From: Mycobacterium nebraskense
GTDB taxonomy: Bacteria; Actinomycetota; Actinomycetes; Mycobacteriales; Mycobacteriaceae
Length of the DNA stretch: 64,000 nucleotides
Direction of reading: 5' to 3'
NCBI RefSeq assembly: GCF_002102255.1
Contig: NZ_LQPH01000164.1
Span: 112,616 to 176,615 of the forward strand
Shown in pieces: positions 43,228 to 52,372 of this stretch. The notes beneath the pieces were generated by a model, which worked only from the letters and a program-made list of their open reading frames with translations, did no database searches and was not told the DNA's origin. Numbering within the stretch: the first letter of the stretch is position 1; every line of letters starts with the position of its first letter. A program made the position numbers and the translations under genes.

Positions 43228-43489
43228 CTAGCCCGAAGTTACTGCTGATTACCCACACAAAAACCCGTGTTGACCTTGGGCTTTACGTTGTACGGAGCCG
43301 AGCTGTTCTGGCTACATCGCCAAAATGATCATCGGAGCGGGCGGACCTGCGGAAAACGGTTGGCATCGAAAGACATACCAGATCACCGAAGGTAGCCAGA
43401 ATTTCTGGCTACTCCGAAACCGCCTTATCCTGCATCTACGCAGTTCAGAAGACCTTTTCGAGCGACACGCGGAAGTAACTTCGGCCTAG
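43228..43489. repeat. 262-bp non-coding element with terminal inverted repeats
   Basis: CTAGCCCGAAGTTACT (43228-43243) is inverted at 43474-43489 with one mismatch. Inside are GTAGCCAGAA-T-TTCTGGCTAC (43392-43412), a perfect palindrome, and another TTCTGGCTAC at 43306-43315. It has no gene and looks like a MITE or regulatory RNA-like element. Confidence 0.5.
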
Positions 43490-43637
43490 CAGACGCCGGT
43501 CCACCGTAACGGTGGCCGAGCCACCGGATTCGCCGCAGAACGGACCTCAAAACAGCCGTGTCGCCGATCGCCCAGCGCACGTCGCGGATTCACTCGCACG
43601 CACCAAGCGCCGAAGCACACAGGATATTCATAAACAC

Positions 43638-43661
43638 GTAGCAATATATTGATGCTACAAT
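43638..43661 (+). promoter_or_regulatory. Promoter/operator of the PacL1-like/ctpC operon
   Basis: GTAGCA (43638-43643) and TGCTAC (43653-43658) flank ATATATTGA and overlap a -10 TACAAT (43656-43661), about 59 nt before the DUF1490 start. A metal-sensor binding site is likely; the sensor is not identified. Confidence 0.55.
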
Positions 43662-43719
43662 AGGTGGGTATTAGCAGAACCAATGTGCTCGATACGAGCC
43701 GGCAACGAGGAGGGCGACG

Positions 43720-44001
43720 ATGCTTCCGCACGCGCTATTGGGTAAGGCCGCTGCGGCGGTGGTCACCGGACTGGTGGGTGTGAGCGCCTACGAGGTTTTA
43801 CGTAAGGTCGCTGGCGCGGCGCCGATCCGGCGGACGACGGTTGCGGCGGCGGAGTTGAGCCTACGCGGAACGCGCCGCGCTGAGGTGGCCGCGGAATCGG
43901 CCAGGCTGAAAATCGCCGACGTGGTCGCAGAGGCGCGCGAACGCATCGGCGAAGAGGCCGCCCCACCGGCGGCCACCGCGAACCACGACCACGACCACTG
44001 A
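43720..44001 (+). CDS. DUF1490 protein, PacL1-like partner of CtpC
   Basis: 93 residues. Membrane helix near residues 6-25 (LGKAAAAVVTGLVGVSAYEV), then the Ala/Glu/Arg-rich helix SARLKIADVVAEARERIGEE and a tail ending NHDHDH, matching the metal-binding DLHDHDH-type tail of PacL1 (Rv3269). PacL1 clusters with CtpC in the membrane and protects cells from zinc. A GAGGAGGG ribosome site precedes the ATG by 5 nt; ctpC follows after 9 nt. Confidence 0.88.
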   Translation: MLPHALLGKAAAAVVTGLVGVSAYEVLRKVAGAAPIRRTTVAAAELSLRGTRRAEVAAESARLKIADVVAEARERIGEEAAPPAATANHDHDH

Positions 44002-44010
44002 TCGCTCGCC

Positions 44011-46251
44011 ATGACTGTTGTCGAGGACACCGCCGCAGAGATCCTTTCCGATGCGGCCGGGCGGATGCGCCTGTATGTGCCGTGGGTCCGTTCGGATTCG
44101 CGCCGCGCCGTCGCGGTCGAAGACGCAGTCGACAAACAGACCGGTGTGCGGGCGGTGCACGCCTATCCGCACACCGGGTCGGTCGTGGTGTGGTATTCCC
44201 CGCGGCGTTGCGATCGCTCGGCGATCGTGGCGGCCATCTCCTCCGCTAAGCACGTGGCGGCCGACCTGATCGCCGCGCGCACGCCACGCTCGGCCGACGT
44301 GCGCAACACCGAGGTACTGCGTCTTGCGATCGGCGGGCTGGCCTTGGCCCTGCTAGGGATCCGGCGCTATGCATTCAGGCGGCCGCCACTGCTGGGCACC
44401 AACGGCCAGCTCGTGGCCACCGGAGCAACGATATTCATGGGCTATCCGTTCTTCCGCGGGGCGCTGCGTTCACTTCGCTCCGGTCGCGCCGGCACCGACA
44501 CGCTAGTGACGGTGGCGACGGTGGCCAGCATGGTGCTACGCGAGAACGTGGTCGCGCTCACCGTGTTGTGGCTGCTTAATATCGGTGAATACCTGCAGGA
44601 TCTGACCCTGCGACGCACCCGGCGCGCCATCGCTGACCTGCTGCGCGGCAGCGCCGACACCGCCTGGATCCGGACTGCCGACGGCAGCGAGGTGCAGGTC
44701 CCCATCGATACCCTGCAAGTCGGGGACGAGATCGTGATCCACGATCACGTGGCGATCCCGGTTGACGGTGAGGTCCTCGATGGGGAGGGGGTGGTCGACC
44801 AGTCGGCGATCACTGGGGAAACCCTGCCCGTGAGCATGGTCGTCGGCTCGCATGTGCACGCCGGATCGGTGGTGGTGCGTGGGCGCCTCGTCGTGCGCGC
44901 CAGCGCTGTTGGCGCTGAAACCACGATCGGGCGCATCATTTCCCGCGTCGAAGAGGCCCAACACGATCGGGCCCCCATACAAACGGTGGGTGAGAACTTC
45001 TCGCGCCGGTTTGTTCCGATTTCGTTCATCGTGTCCGCGGCGACCCTGGTATTTACCGGGGATATCCGGCGCGCCATGACGATGTTGTTGATCGCATGTC
45101 CGTGCGCGGTGGGCTTGTCGACTCCCACGGCAATCAGCGCCGCCATCGGCAACGGGGCTCGCCGGGGCATCTTGATCAAGGGCGGATCGCACCTTGAGAA
45201 AGCCGGCCAGGTGAACGCCCTCGTGTTCGACAAGACCGGAACCCTGACCGTTGGACGGCCTGTTGTCACGAATATCGTTGCTTTCCATAAGGACTGGCAG
45301 CCCGAAGAGGTTCTCGCCTATGCGGCCAGCTCGGAAATCCACTCTCGGCATCCGCTGGCCGAAGCGGTGATCCGATCGACCACCGAGCGCCACATCACCA
45401 TTCCGCCGCATGAGCAATGCGAGGTGTTGGTTGGGCTGGGGATGCGAACCTGGGCTGATGGGCGGGTTCTGCTTTTGGGTAGCCCCTCGCTGTTGCGCGC
45501 AGAAAAAGTGCGGGTCTCGAAAAAGGCGACCGAGTGGGTCACCAAGCTGCGCCGCCAAGCCGAGACTCCCCTGCTATTGGCCGTCGATGGCACACTTGTC
45601 GGCCTGATCAGCCTGCGCGACGAAATTCGGCTCGAGGCCGCCGAGGTGCTAACGAAACTGCGTAGCAAAGGAATTCGCCGCATCGTAATGCTCACCGGTG
45701 ATCATCCCGACACCGCCGAGGTCGTCGCCCGCGAGCTCGGAATTGACGAGTGGCGTGCCGAGGTGCTGCCCGAAGACAAACTCCAGGCGGTACGCCAACT
45801 TCAAGACGAAGGCTACGTCGTCGGGATGATCGGCGACGGCGTCAACGACGCCCCAGCACTAGCCACTGCCGACATCGGCATCGCGATGGGTCTGGCCGGT
45901 ACCGACGTCGCGGTGGAAACCGCCGACATCGCACTGGCCAATGACAACCTGCACCGTGTACTCGACGTACCCGATCTGGGAGCACGAGCCGTCACCGTCA
46001 TCCGCCAGAACTACGGCATGTCCATCGCGGTCAACGCTGTTGGCCTGCTGATGGGCGCCGGAGGTGCACTCTCACCGGTACTGGCCGCAATTTTGCACAA
46101 TGCGTCCTCAGTGGCGGTGGTCACCAACAGCTCACGACTCATCCGTTACCGCCTCATCAACGGCCAGTCGCCGACTACAAACGGGCGCGTGCCGACACCA
46201 CGTGAAGTGAGTCCCAACAAGAATGATTCGCCGCTTCCCACCAATGCCTGA
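44011..46251 (+). CDS. ctpC: CtpC-like P1B-type metal-exporting ATPase
   Basis: 746 residues, closely following M. tuberculosis CtpC (Rv3270). N-terminal AAGRMRLYVPWVRSDSRRAV; actuator QSAITGETLPVS; CPC membrane metal site LLIACPCAVGLSTPTAISAA; phosphorylation site FDKTGTLTVGRPV; hinge MIGDGVNDAPALATADIGIA; last helices SIAVNAVGLLMGAGGALSPV with ILHNASSVAVV. CtpC exports zinc or manganese. Encoded directly after its PacL1-like chaperone. The C-terminal 25 residues extend beyond the usual end. Intact. Confidence 0.92.
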   Translation: MTVVEDTAAEILSDAAGRMRLYVPWVRSDSRRAVAVEDAVDKQTGVRAVHAYPHTGSVVVWYSPRRCDRSAIVAAISSAKHVAADLIAARTPRSADVRNTEVLRLAIGGLALALLGIRRYAFRRPPLLGTNGQLVATGATIFMGYPFFRGALRSLRSGRAGTDTLVTVATVASMVLRENVVALTVLWLLNIGEYLQDLTLRRTRRAIADLLRGSADTAWIRTADGSEVQVPIDTLQVGDEIVIHDHVAIPVDGEVLDGEGVVDQSAITGETLPVSMVVGSHVHAGSVVVRGRLVVRASAVGAETTIGRIISRVEEAQHDRAPIQTVGENFSRRFVPISFIVSAATLVFTGDIRRAMTMLLIACPCAVGLSTPTAISAAIGNGARRGILIKGGSHLEKAGQVNALVFDKTGTLTVGRPVVTNIVAFHKDWQPEEVLAYAASSEIHSRHPLAEAVIRSTTERHITIPPHEQCEVLVGLGMRTWADGRVLLLGSPSLLRAEKVRVSKKATEWVTKLRRQAETPLLLAVDGTLVGLISLRDEIRLEAAEVLTKLRSKGIRRIVMLTGDHPDTAEVVARELGIDEWRAEVLPEDKLQAVRQLQDEGYVVGMIGDGVNDAPALATADIGIAMGLAGTDVAVETADIALANDNLHRVLDVPDLGARAVTVIRQNYGMSIAVNAVGLLMGAGGALSPVLAAILHNASSVAVVTNSSRLIRYRLINGQSPTTNGRVPTPREVSPNKNDSPLPTNA

Positions 46252-46699
46252 CGGCGACTGTCACTGATCGGGCCGCGGAACAGCACCGAGTCTTTGGTTA
46301 ATTTCGGTATGAGTCGGGAAGGCTCATGAACCACCGACGCCAATTCGGTGCGCCAACCGCGGACGTCAAGGCCTCTAATGGTCCGGCCAAGCCGCACGGT
46401 TGCGTGATTGGCGCCGTCGCAGCAGTCATTGTGACCGGACCCGTTCGGTTGCTCGAAGCAGACGGGAGTCATCGAACAAGTGTCCGGCGTTGGCGTAGCA
46501 GGCAGGTCAGCGGCTTTTCGGTGTCCGCTGCGAGGGCGAGCCGTGGCATCTCAGATCGAAGGAAAAAGAGAGGTGCCCGTCTCGAAATCGAACGCCGGTC
46601 TGATGGCCTGCTGAGCCGGATGTCGGTGTGGACGAGCCGACCCGGTAAGACTCAGCCGGCTCGAGCTGATTGCGTCCGTCGATCGCTTCCTGAGTGGCG
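46252..46699. other. Degenerate region, left part
   Basis: No intact gene. Minus-strand frame at 46507-46699 could continue the decayed Tn554-like segment, but the family cannot be recognised past its conserved part. Confidence 0.3.
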
Positions 46700-46925
46700 T
46701 GAACCAATAGGTCCCCGACCGCACTGGCCGGGCCCCTGGGCGTGGGGGTGGTGAGACCGCCGATGATGGCAAGCAGGTTTTTCCTCGGACGCTGCGGTTC
46801 GTTTCGGTGAGGCGCTGTTGACCGTTGCGGTCAGCCTGGTCGATCAGCGACCGAGTGTGGTCGAGTTGGCGGTGATGCTGCGGTAGGAACTCGGCGGTAG
46901 TTGACGAAGACTGGGGTAGGTCAGA
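46700..46925 (-). pseudogene. Relic of a Tn554-family tnpB C-terminus
   Basis: TTAEFLPQHHRQLDHTRSLI, then DQADRNGQQRLTETNRSV in one frame, and KNLLAIIGGLTTPTPRG in the next, align with the TnpB end at 19516-19720 (EFLPQHHEHRQQVLQIISAA ... LGNLDTIITTLE). The frameshift and isolation show an old, different Tn554-like insertion. Confidence 0.65.
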
Positions 46926-47518
46926 CACGAGTTAGCGTATGGGCAGCTCTGCGGCAGCGGCAAGATGCAGTATCCGCTGGGGAGGGGTCATTTCACGCGA
47001 GCCAAGTTGTTTTCATTCGGACGTAGCGCCCACGGTTGGGCTAGCAGGTCTCGGTTGACCGCTAGTGACCGCGCGGCACTAGCGCCATAGTAATGGGGAT
47101 GTGTCGGTGCTGGAGTTGGTCGTGCATCAGCCCGAATTCCGCAAACGCGAATTCAGCACTTTGCCCACCATCGGGCGCGGTCTTGGTACCAAAACTTCGG
47201 GATCAATTACGCGACATGGCCAAAAGGGCTTGGCCTCGCGGGATATATCACGATTTCCGCGGCGATTCCTCACGAGGGCTTGGCGTTGAGGGCATGCGAC
47301 TCGAAGCTGACCCACACGGCGCCGGCACTCAACGTTGCCGCCTTGACTCGAGCCGCCGTCGCCGGCGTCGCCATCCCGCCCGACTCGGGCCCCCCGCACT
47401 CGGCGCACGAAGGCCGGTTGCCATTCGTAGGTTTGCATACATGGTTGGTTAACCTCGTGGCCAATGAGTGCCGTTAGCCTCACATTGTATTGGTTGCTAC
47501 AGCCGGTCGAGGAGGACA
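46926..47518. other. Intergenic region, nothing supported
   Basis: Only overlapping low-quality open frames (for example 47093-47452) without ribosome sites or families. Confidence 0.3.
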
Positions 47519-47857
47519 ATGGACGGCAACCGCGGTTCAACGGAGGCAACGGAATCGGGGCTGCTGTCTGCGGGGTGGGTCGCGCAGATGCAGGTCGTGC
47601 AGCGCCTTGCGTGGCGATCGATCAGTGCACCGGCTGCGGCGTCATACTTCCCGGTCGGGGGGAACTTGAGCAGCTCATCGAGGCCCAGGGCAAGTTTTTG
47701 CGCCGCCGTGCCGCAACCGTCGGGCTCTTCCGCTCCGCAGGACTCGGCTCGGCTGAGGTACCTCGAGCGGTCCTGTCAGGGAGGCTTTTGGGGCGGGTCG
47801 CTCGGTGAGGGCAATGGTGTGGATTACTCGGGAGGTTATCGTGGCGGGCACCACTAA
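47519..47857 (+). pseudogene. Frameshifted zf-TFIIB-type zinc-ribbon protein
   Basis: A decayed paralogue of the intact gene at 59896. It begins MDGNRGSTEATESG (intact: MKDERGSTEARES). The zinc-ribbon part is only readable in another frame (VAIDQCTGCGVILPGRGELE), and the glycine-rich end GGFWGGSLGEG...SGGYRGGHH returns to the first frame. At least two frameshifts. Its end overlaps the start of the intact CDF gene. Confidence 0.7.
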
Positions 47858-48836
47858 CCACCAAGCCAAGCCGGGGCCCGCGGCCGATGTCGGCGGCGGC
47901 GCACACCACCATGGCCATGATCACGGGCATGAGATGTCCGCGGACGCAGACCGCAGGTGGCTGGCAATCGCGCTGGGCCTGATAGTGGGGTTCATGGCGA
48001 CCGAGGTGATCGTCGGGCTGGTCGCCAATTCGCTGGCGTTGATCTCCGATGCGGGCCATATGTTTACCGACGCAGCCTCGATCGCGTTGGCGCTGACGGC
48101 GATTCGGCTGGCTCGCCGTCCGGCGCAGGGTCGCTACACTTACGGGTTTCAGCGGGTCGAGATCCTTTGCGCGCAGGCCAACGGGATTTCCCTGCTGCTG
48201 CTGGCGGTGTGGTTCCTGTACGAAGGGGTGCGCCGACTAGTCGCCCCGCCGCAGGTTGCCGGGCCGCTGGTGTTAATTACTGCGGTGATTGGGATTATCG
48301 TGAACATCGCCGCCACGTGGGCGATCAGCCGCGCCAACCGCAGCAGCTTGAACGTTGAGGGAGCTTTTCAGCACATCCTCAATGACTTGTATGCCTTCAT
48401 CGCAACCGCCATCGCCGGTGCGGTGGTGTGGCTGACCGGTTTCACCGGCGCCGACGCAATCGCCGCACTGGTGGTTGCAGGGTTGATGGTCCGTGCTGGA
48501 TGGGGCTTGGTCGGCAAGTCGGGGCAGGTCTTTTTGGAGGCGGCCCCCGTGCATCTGGACCCAGCCCAGATTGGCGCACGGTTGGTGGCAATACCGCAGG
48601 TAGTCGAGGTTCACGACCTGCATGTGTGGCAGATCAGCTCGGGTCAGCCGCCGCTATCGGCGCATGTTCTCGTCGCCGACGACGCCGACTGTCACGTGGT
48701 CCGCGCGTGCATCGAAACGCTGCTACACCACGAGTTCGGGCTTGAGCACACCACTTTGCAAGTCGACCACGCTTCGGATGTCCGCGCCAGCGGCGAGCAC
48801 TGCGCTGCGTCACACGGGCCGGTGCACCGTCGGTGA
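47841..48836 (+). CDS. ZitA/CzcD-type CDF metal transporter, copy 2
   Basis: 331 residues from GTG 47841, 5 nt after GGAGG, inside the end of the decayed zinc-ribbon gene. His cluster AHHHGHDHGHEM at the N-terminus; metal sites in NSLALISDAGHMFTDAASIA and LNVEGAFQHILNDLYAFIAT; C-terminal VVEVHDLHVWQISSGQP domain. Clearly a paralogue of the copy at 41139 but with a different tail (CAASHGPVHRR). Zinc/cobalt efflux is expected. Confidence 0.88.
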   Translation: MAGTTNHQAKPGPAADVGGGAHHHGHDHGHEMSADADRRWLAIALGLIVGFMATEVIVGLVANSLALISDAGHMFTDAASIALALTAIRLARRPAQGRYTYGFQRVEILCAQANGISLLLLAVWFLYEGVRRLVAPPQVAGPLVLITAVIGIIVNIAATWAISRANRSSLNVEGAFQHILNDLYAFIATAIAGAVVWLTGFTGADAIAALVVAGLMVRAGWGLVGKSGQVFLEAAPVHLDPAQIGARLVAIPQVVEVHDLHVWQISSGQPPLSAHVLVADDADCHVVRACIETLLHHEFGLEHTTLQVDHASDVRASGEHCAASHGPVHRR

Positions 48837-49024
48837 TGCCGGGAACCGGCGTGGCCAAACCGAGCCCGTCGCCGGGCTCTCGCCTCCGGGCTTCGGCGTC
48901 GCCTGGGCGCGGGCATGGTGGTGGTCACATCCTGGTTCCGAGACTGTGTAGGGGACAGCCATATTGCGCTTTAGGAGGTGGGTGTCGGGCCGGCAGCGCG
49001 GCACGCTCGAACCATCTCGACTTT

Positions 49025-49450
49025 GTGAAAGGCACATGGTCACCGCGACGGTTGCGATCCGTGATGGCCATGGCAGCCATCGCCATAGCGAGCGCAATGT
49101 GGGTGCTCGTCATCGGCGGGCATTCTCAACCGCGGCCCGAATCATCTGTATCTGATTCGCCGCCCATGATGGTCATATCGGCGGGTAATGCATTCACGAT
49201 CAGCGCCGACCATCCACGTTTTGTTGACGGCGACTCATCGGGCAAACATCCTGAGGCGCTCGCTGCCGCAGTGTTGCCGAATTCGTCGTCGACCGCCTTG
49301 GCTGCGCTGGGCGTCGTGGTGGCAGTGGTCGCAGTCACGGCGTGGCTCGCTCAACAACTGGTGCGGTCCGGGCGCGGCCCCCCCTGTGGGTTCGCTATCG
49401 CACTTGCCGGCCGAGATCTGTTGACCAGGTTCTGTCTGGCTCGTCGCTGA
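49025..49450 (+). CDS. lpqS: LpqS-like protein, copy 3
   Basis: 141 residues from GTG 49025, 9 nt after an AACCAT -10-like box. Hydrophobic N-terminal segment (VMAMAAIAIASAMWVLVIGG), ISADHPRFVDGDSSGKHPEA, the LPNSSSTALAALGVVVAVVA segment, then GRGPPCGFAIALAGRDLLTR and FCLARR, the LpqS signature. It is first of an lpqS-cysK2-MFS set in the order Rv0847-Rv0848-Rv0849, which in M. tuberculosis belongs to the copper-responsive RicR regulon. Copper control here is inferred from that homology. Confidence 0.8.
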   Translation: MKGTWSPRRLRSVMAMAAIAIASAMWVLVIGGHSQPRPESSVSDSPPMMVISAGNAFTISADHPRFVDGDSSGKHPEALAAAVLPNSSSTALAALGVVVAVVAVTAWLAQQLVRSGRGPPCGFAIALAGRDLLTRFCLARR

Positions 49451-49555
49451 GTGGTCAGCGTCAGGCCGTCGTGCATCGCACCACGGCCGGCGATCGCTGC
49501 CCATGTCAATGGCCGCGGGCTAGGTCGCGGCTGCACCGCAGAAAGCGACGATCCT

Positions 49556-50701
49556 GTGAACAACAACTTTGTCCTGTCCAACAACACCCGCACGCATGAT
49601 CTGTCCGTCGACAGCCGCGAACCACACGTGGTGTGCCGCCCTTGCTCGGGGACCCACCACCAGCCCGACGGGTTGGTGGGCAACACCCCGGTGCTGCGGA
49701 TCTCCGCACCGCTGACGAGGGCCGGGCGCGGATTTTGGGCCAAGTTGGAGGGTTTCAACCCCGGCGGCAGCATGAAAGACCGGCCCGCGGTGCACATGGT
49801 GCAGCGGGCGCGCGCTCGCGGCGAACTGCGCCCGGGAGCCCGCATCGTGGAATCCACCAGTGGATCGCTCGGGTTAGGGCTAACCCTGGCCGGCATGGTG
49901 TATCGGCACCCGGTCACCGTGGTCACCGACCCGGGCATGGAACCCATCGTGCAAAACATGCTGCGCGCCTACGGCGCCGAGGTCGATCTGGTCACCGAGG
50001 CGCACCGGACTGGGGGCTGGCAGCAAGCCCGCAAAGACCGTATCGCGCAGCTGCTGGCCGCTGATCCTGATGCGTGGTGCCCCAATCAGTACAACAACCC
50101 CGACAACGTCGACGCCTACCGGCCGCTGGCCCTGGAGCTGGTCAACCAGCTCGGGCGTATCGACGTGCTGGTGTGCTCGGTGGGCACCGGCGGCCACTCG
50201 GCCGGGGTGGCACGGGTACTGCGCCAGGCCAATCCCGACCTGCAGGTGATCGGGGTGGACACCATCGGCTCGACCATTTTCGGTCAACCCGCGACGAGCC
50301 GACTGATGCGCGGGCTGGGCTCGAGCATCTACCCCCGCAACGTCGACTATCCGGTGTTTAGCGAGGTGCATTGGGTGGCCCCGGCCGAAGCCGTCTGGGC
50401 GGCCCGTGCCCTGGCGGCCACCCACCACGCCAGCGGCGGCTGGAGTGTGGGTGCGGTTGCCCTGGTCGCGGGCTGGGTCGCGCGCACCATGTCGGCGGAT
50501 ACCACCGTCGCCGCGGTCTTTCCCGATGGCCCGCAACGCTATTTCGACACCATCTATAACGACGACTATTGCCGCTACCATCGCCTGCTCGATCACCTTC
50601 CTTCCGACGAGCCGGCCACGATTGAGGACCCGACCCACCAGGTGGTGCAGTCCTGGACGCGGTGCACCACCGTCGTCGACCCGGCCGGGGTGCTGCGCTA
50701 A
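49556..50701 (+). CDS. cysK2: CysK2-like PLP-dependent enzyme
   Basis: 381 residues from GTG 49556. PLP lysine in NPGGSMKDRPAVHM; STSGSLGLGLTLAGMV phosphate loop; CSVGTGGHSAGVARVLRQAN. This is the cysteine-synthase fold; Rv0848 (CysK2) is an S-sulfocysteine synthase in M. tuberculosis. Its place after lpqS and before an MFS transporter matches Rv0847-Rv0849. The stop overlaps the MFS start (TAATG). A sulfur product for metal binding or redox defence under copper stress is plausible, not shown. Confidence 0.85.
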   Translation: MNNNFVLSNNTRTHDLSVDSREPHVVCRPCSGTHHQPDGLVGNTPVLRISAPLTRAGRGFWAKLEGFNPGGSMKDRPAVHMVQRARARGELRPGARIVESTSGSLGLGLTLAGMVYRHPVTVVTDPGMEPIVQNMLRAYGAEVDLVTEAHRTGGWQQARKDRIAQLLAADPDAWCPNQYNNPDNVDAYRPLALELVNQLGRIDVLVCSVGTGGHSAGVARVLRQANPDLQVIGVDTIGSTIFGQPATSRLMRGLGSSIYPRNVDYPVFSEVHWVAPAEAVWAARALAATHHASGGWSVGAVALVAGWVARTMSADTTVAAVFPDGPQRYFDTIYNDDYCRYHRLLDHLPSDEPATIEDPTHQVVQSWTRCTTVVDPAGVLR

Positions 50702-51978
50702 TGGCGTTGCTTGCGCAATTCCGCGGCTTCGACCGGCCCGCCCGGATGCTGATGATCAACCAGTTCGGCATCAACGTGGGTTTCTACATGTTGATGCCGT
50801 ACCTGGCGGCCTACCTCGCCGGCCCGCTCGGGCTGGCGGGGTGGGCCATCGGACTGGTCCTGGGGGTGCGCAACTTCTCCCAGCAGGGCATGTTCGTCGT
50901 GGGCGGCACCCTGGCCGACCGGATTGGCTACAAGCCGTTGATCGTGGCAGGCTGCCTGCTTCGCACCGGCGGATTCGCCTTACTGGTTGTGGCGCACTCG
51001 TTACCGGCCGTGTTGATCGCCTCAGCGGCCACGGGGTTCGCCGGCGCGTTGTTCAACCCGGCCGTGCGCGCCTATCTGGCCGCCGATTCTGGTGGTCGCC
51101 GCGTCGAAGCGTTCGCGGTGTTCAACATCTTCTATCAGGCTGGAATTCTGCTGGGCCCGCTGATCGGAGTCATGCTGGTGGCCATCGACTTCCGCGTCAC
51201 CGCAGCAGGCGCGGCCGCTGTCTTCGCGGCGTTGACCGTGGCGCAGTTACTGGCGCTGCCGCAGCATAGCCCCGATCCGGCACCGCAGACCACATCGGTC
51301 CTCGGTGACTGGCGAGTGGTCATCGCCAACCGATCGTTTTTGCTGTTCGCCGCGGCGATGATCGGGTCCTACGTGTTGTCTTTCCAGGTCTACCTCGCCC
51401 TTCCGCTGCAGGCGTCGATCCTTTCGAAGCGCTACCAATCACTGTTAGTGGCAGGGGTTTTCGTCGTTTCGGGTCTGGCCGCGGTCGCCGGACAGCTGCG
51501 CATTACTGGCTGGTTGGCCGCCCGCGGGGGGGCGGCGCGCAGCCTGGCCGTCGGCGTGGCGATCCTGGCGGCCTCGTTTTTGCCGCTGGCGGTCATCCCC
51601 GACAGTTCCCGGTTCGGGATCGTTGCGGGGGCCGCCGCGCTGCTGCTCTCGGCGGCCATGCTCGCCGTGGGCTCGGCCGCGGTCTTCCCGTTCGAGATGG
51701 ACACCGTCGTGGCGCTGGCCGGGGGCCGGCTCGTGGCCACCCACTACGGGTTTTACAACACCATCGTCGGGGTGGGGATCCTTGCCGGCAACCTGGGTAC
51801 CGGCTGGCTCCTGGGTGCAGCGCGACAGCTCGGCGTCGGCCAACTCGTATGGGCAGGATTGATTCTCGTTGGCCTCATCGCCGCTCTGGCTCTGCACCAA
51901 CTCGACCACGGTCACCATCTGGATACTCAATGCGCGACGCAAATCCAGCATGGCCAACCAGCGAAACCGCGGCCATGA
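50701..51978 (+). CDS. MFS transporter (Rv0849-like)
   Basis: 425 residues, about 12 membrane segments. FYMLMPYLAAYLAGPLGLAG at helix 1, MFS motif A as GGTLADRIGYKPLIVAGCLL, and GFAGALFNPAVRAYLAA. Coupled to cysK2 by a TAATG overlap, as in the Rv0847-Rv0849 operon. Substrate unknown; the operon context suggests export linked to copper or sulfur metabolism. The C-terminus ends with a His-containing tail (HQLDHGHHLDTQ). Confidence 0.85.
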   Translation: MALLAQFRGFDRPARMLMINQFGINVGFYMLMPYLAAYLAGPLGLAGWAIGLVLGVRNFSQQGMFVVGGTLADRIGYKPLIVAGCLLRTGGFALLVVAHSLPAVLIASAATGFAGALFNPAVRAYLAADSGGRRVEAFAVFNIFYQAGILLGPLIGVMLVAIDFRVTAAGAAAVFAALTVAQLLALPQHSPDPAPQTTSVLGDWRVVIANRSFLLFAAAMIGSYVLSFQVYLALPLQASILSKRYQSLLVAGVFVVSGLAAVAGQLRITGWLAARGGAARSLAVGVAILAASFLPLAVIPDSSRFGIVAGAAALLLSAAMLAVGSAAVFPFEMDTVVALAGGRLVATHYGFYNTIVGVGILAGNLGTGWLLGAARQLGVGQLVWAGLILVGLIAALALHQLDHGHHLDTQCATQIQHGQPAKPRP

Positions 51979-52372
51979 AACAGGCGCCCCACCGGGTCCA
52001 ACTCGAACATTGGCTCCCCCGATGCCCCTCGCTGACGATGGCGTCGAACCCATGGTGGTTGGCGTGTACCTCGCCAGTTCTGATACCCAGAGCGGGTCGG
52101 TGACCCCGATGCCATCAATCCCGCCGCTGATCGCCAACGCGGTCGAGTTGACCCGCGCGTCTGCGGGTGCCCTGATAGGCGTCATCGCATGCGCGTTAGC
52201 GTTCAACGCGTCGATGACCATCCCGCACGCGGCTCTTCCAAACCACGCCAACACGCGGTTACCTCATGCCGGTAACAGGTACCGACGCGCGGATTCCCGA
52301 CGCGTCCAGCCGCTTCATACACCGTCTCGTCTGAACGGCGGACTACCGCTTCGGTGCTACCATCGGAGCATT

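Noticed and set aside
47093..47452. Open frames in the gap before the broken zinc-ribbon gene
   Set aside because: Several overlapping frames on both strands, none with a ribosome site or recognisable domain.
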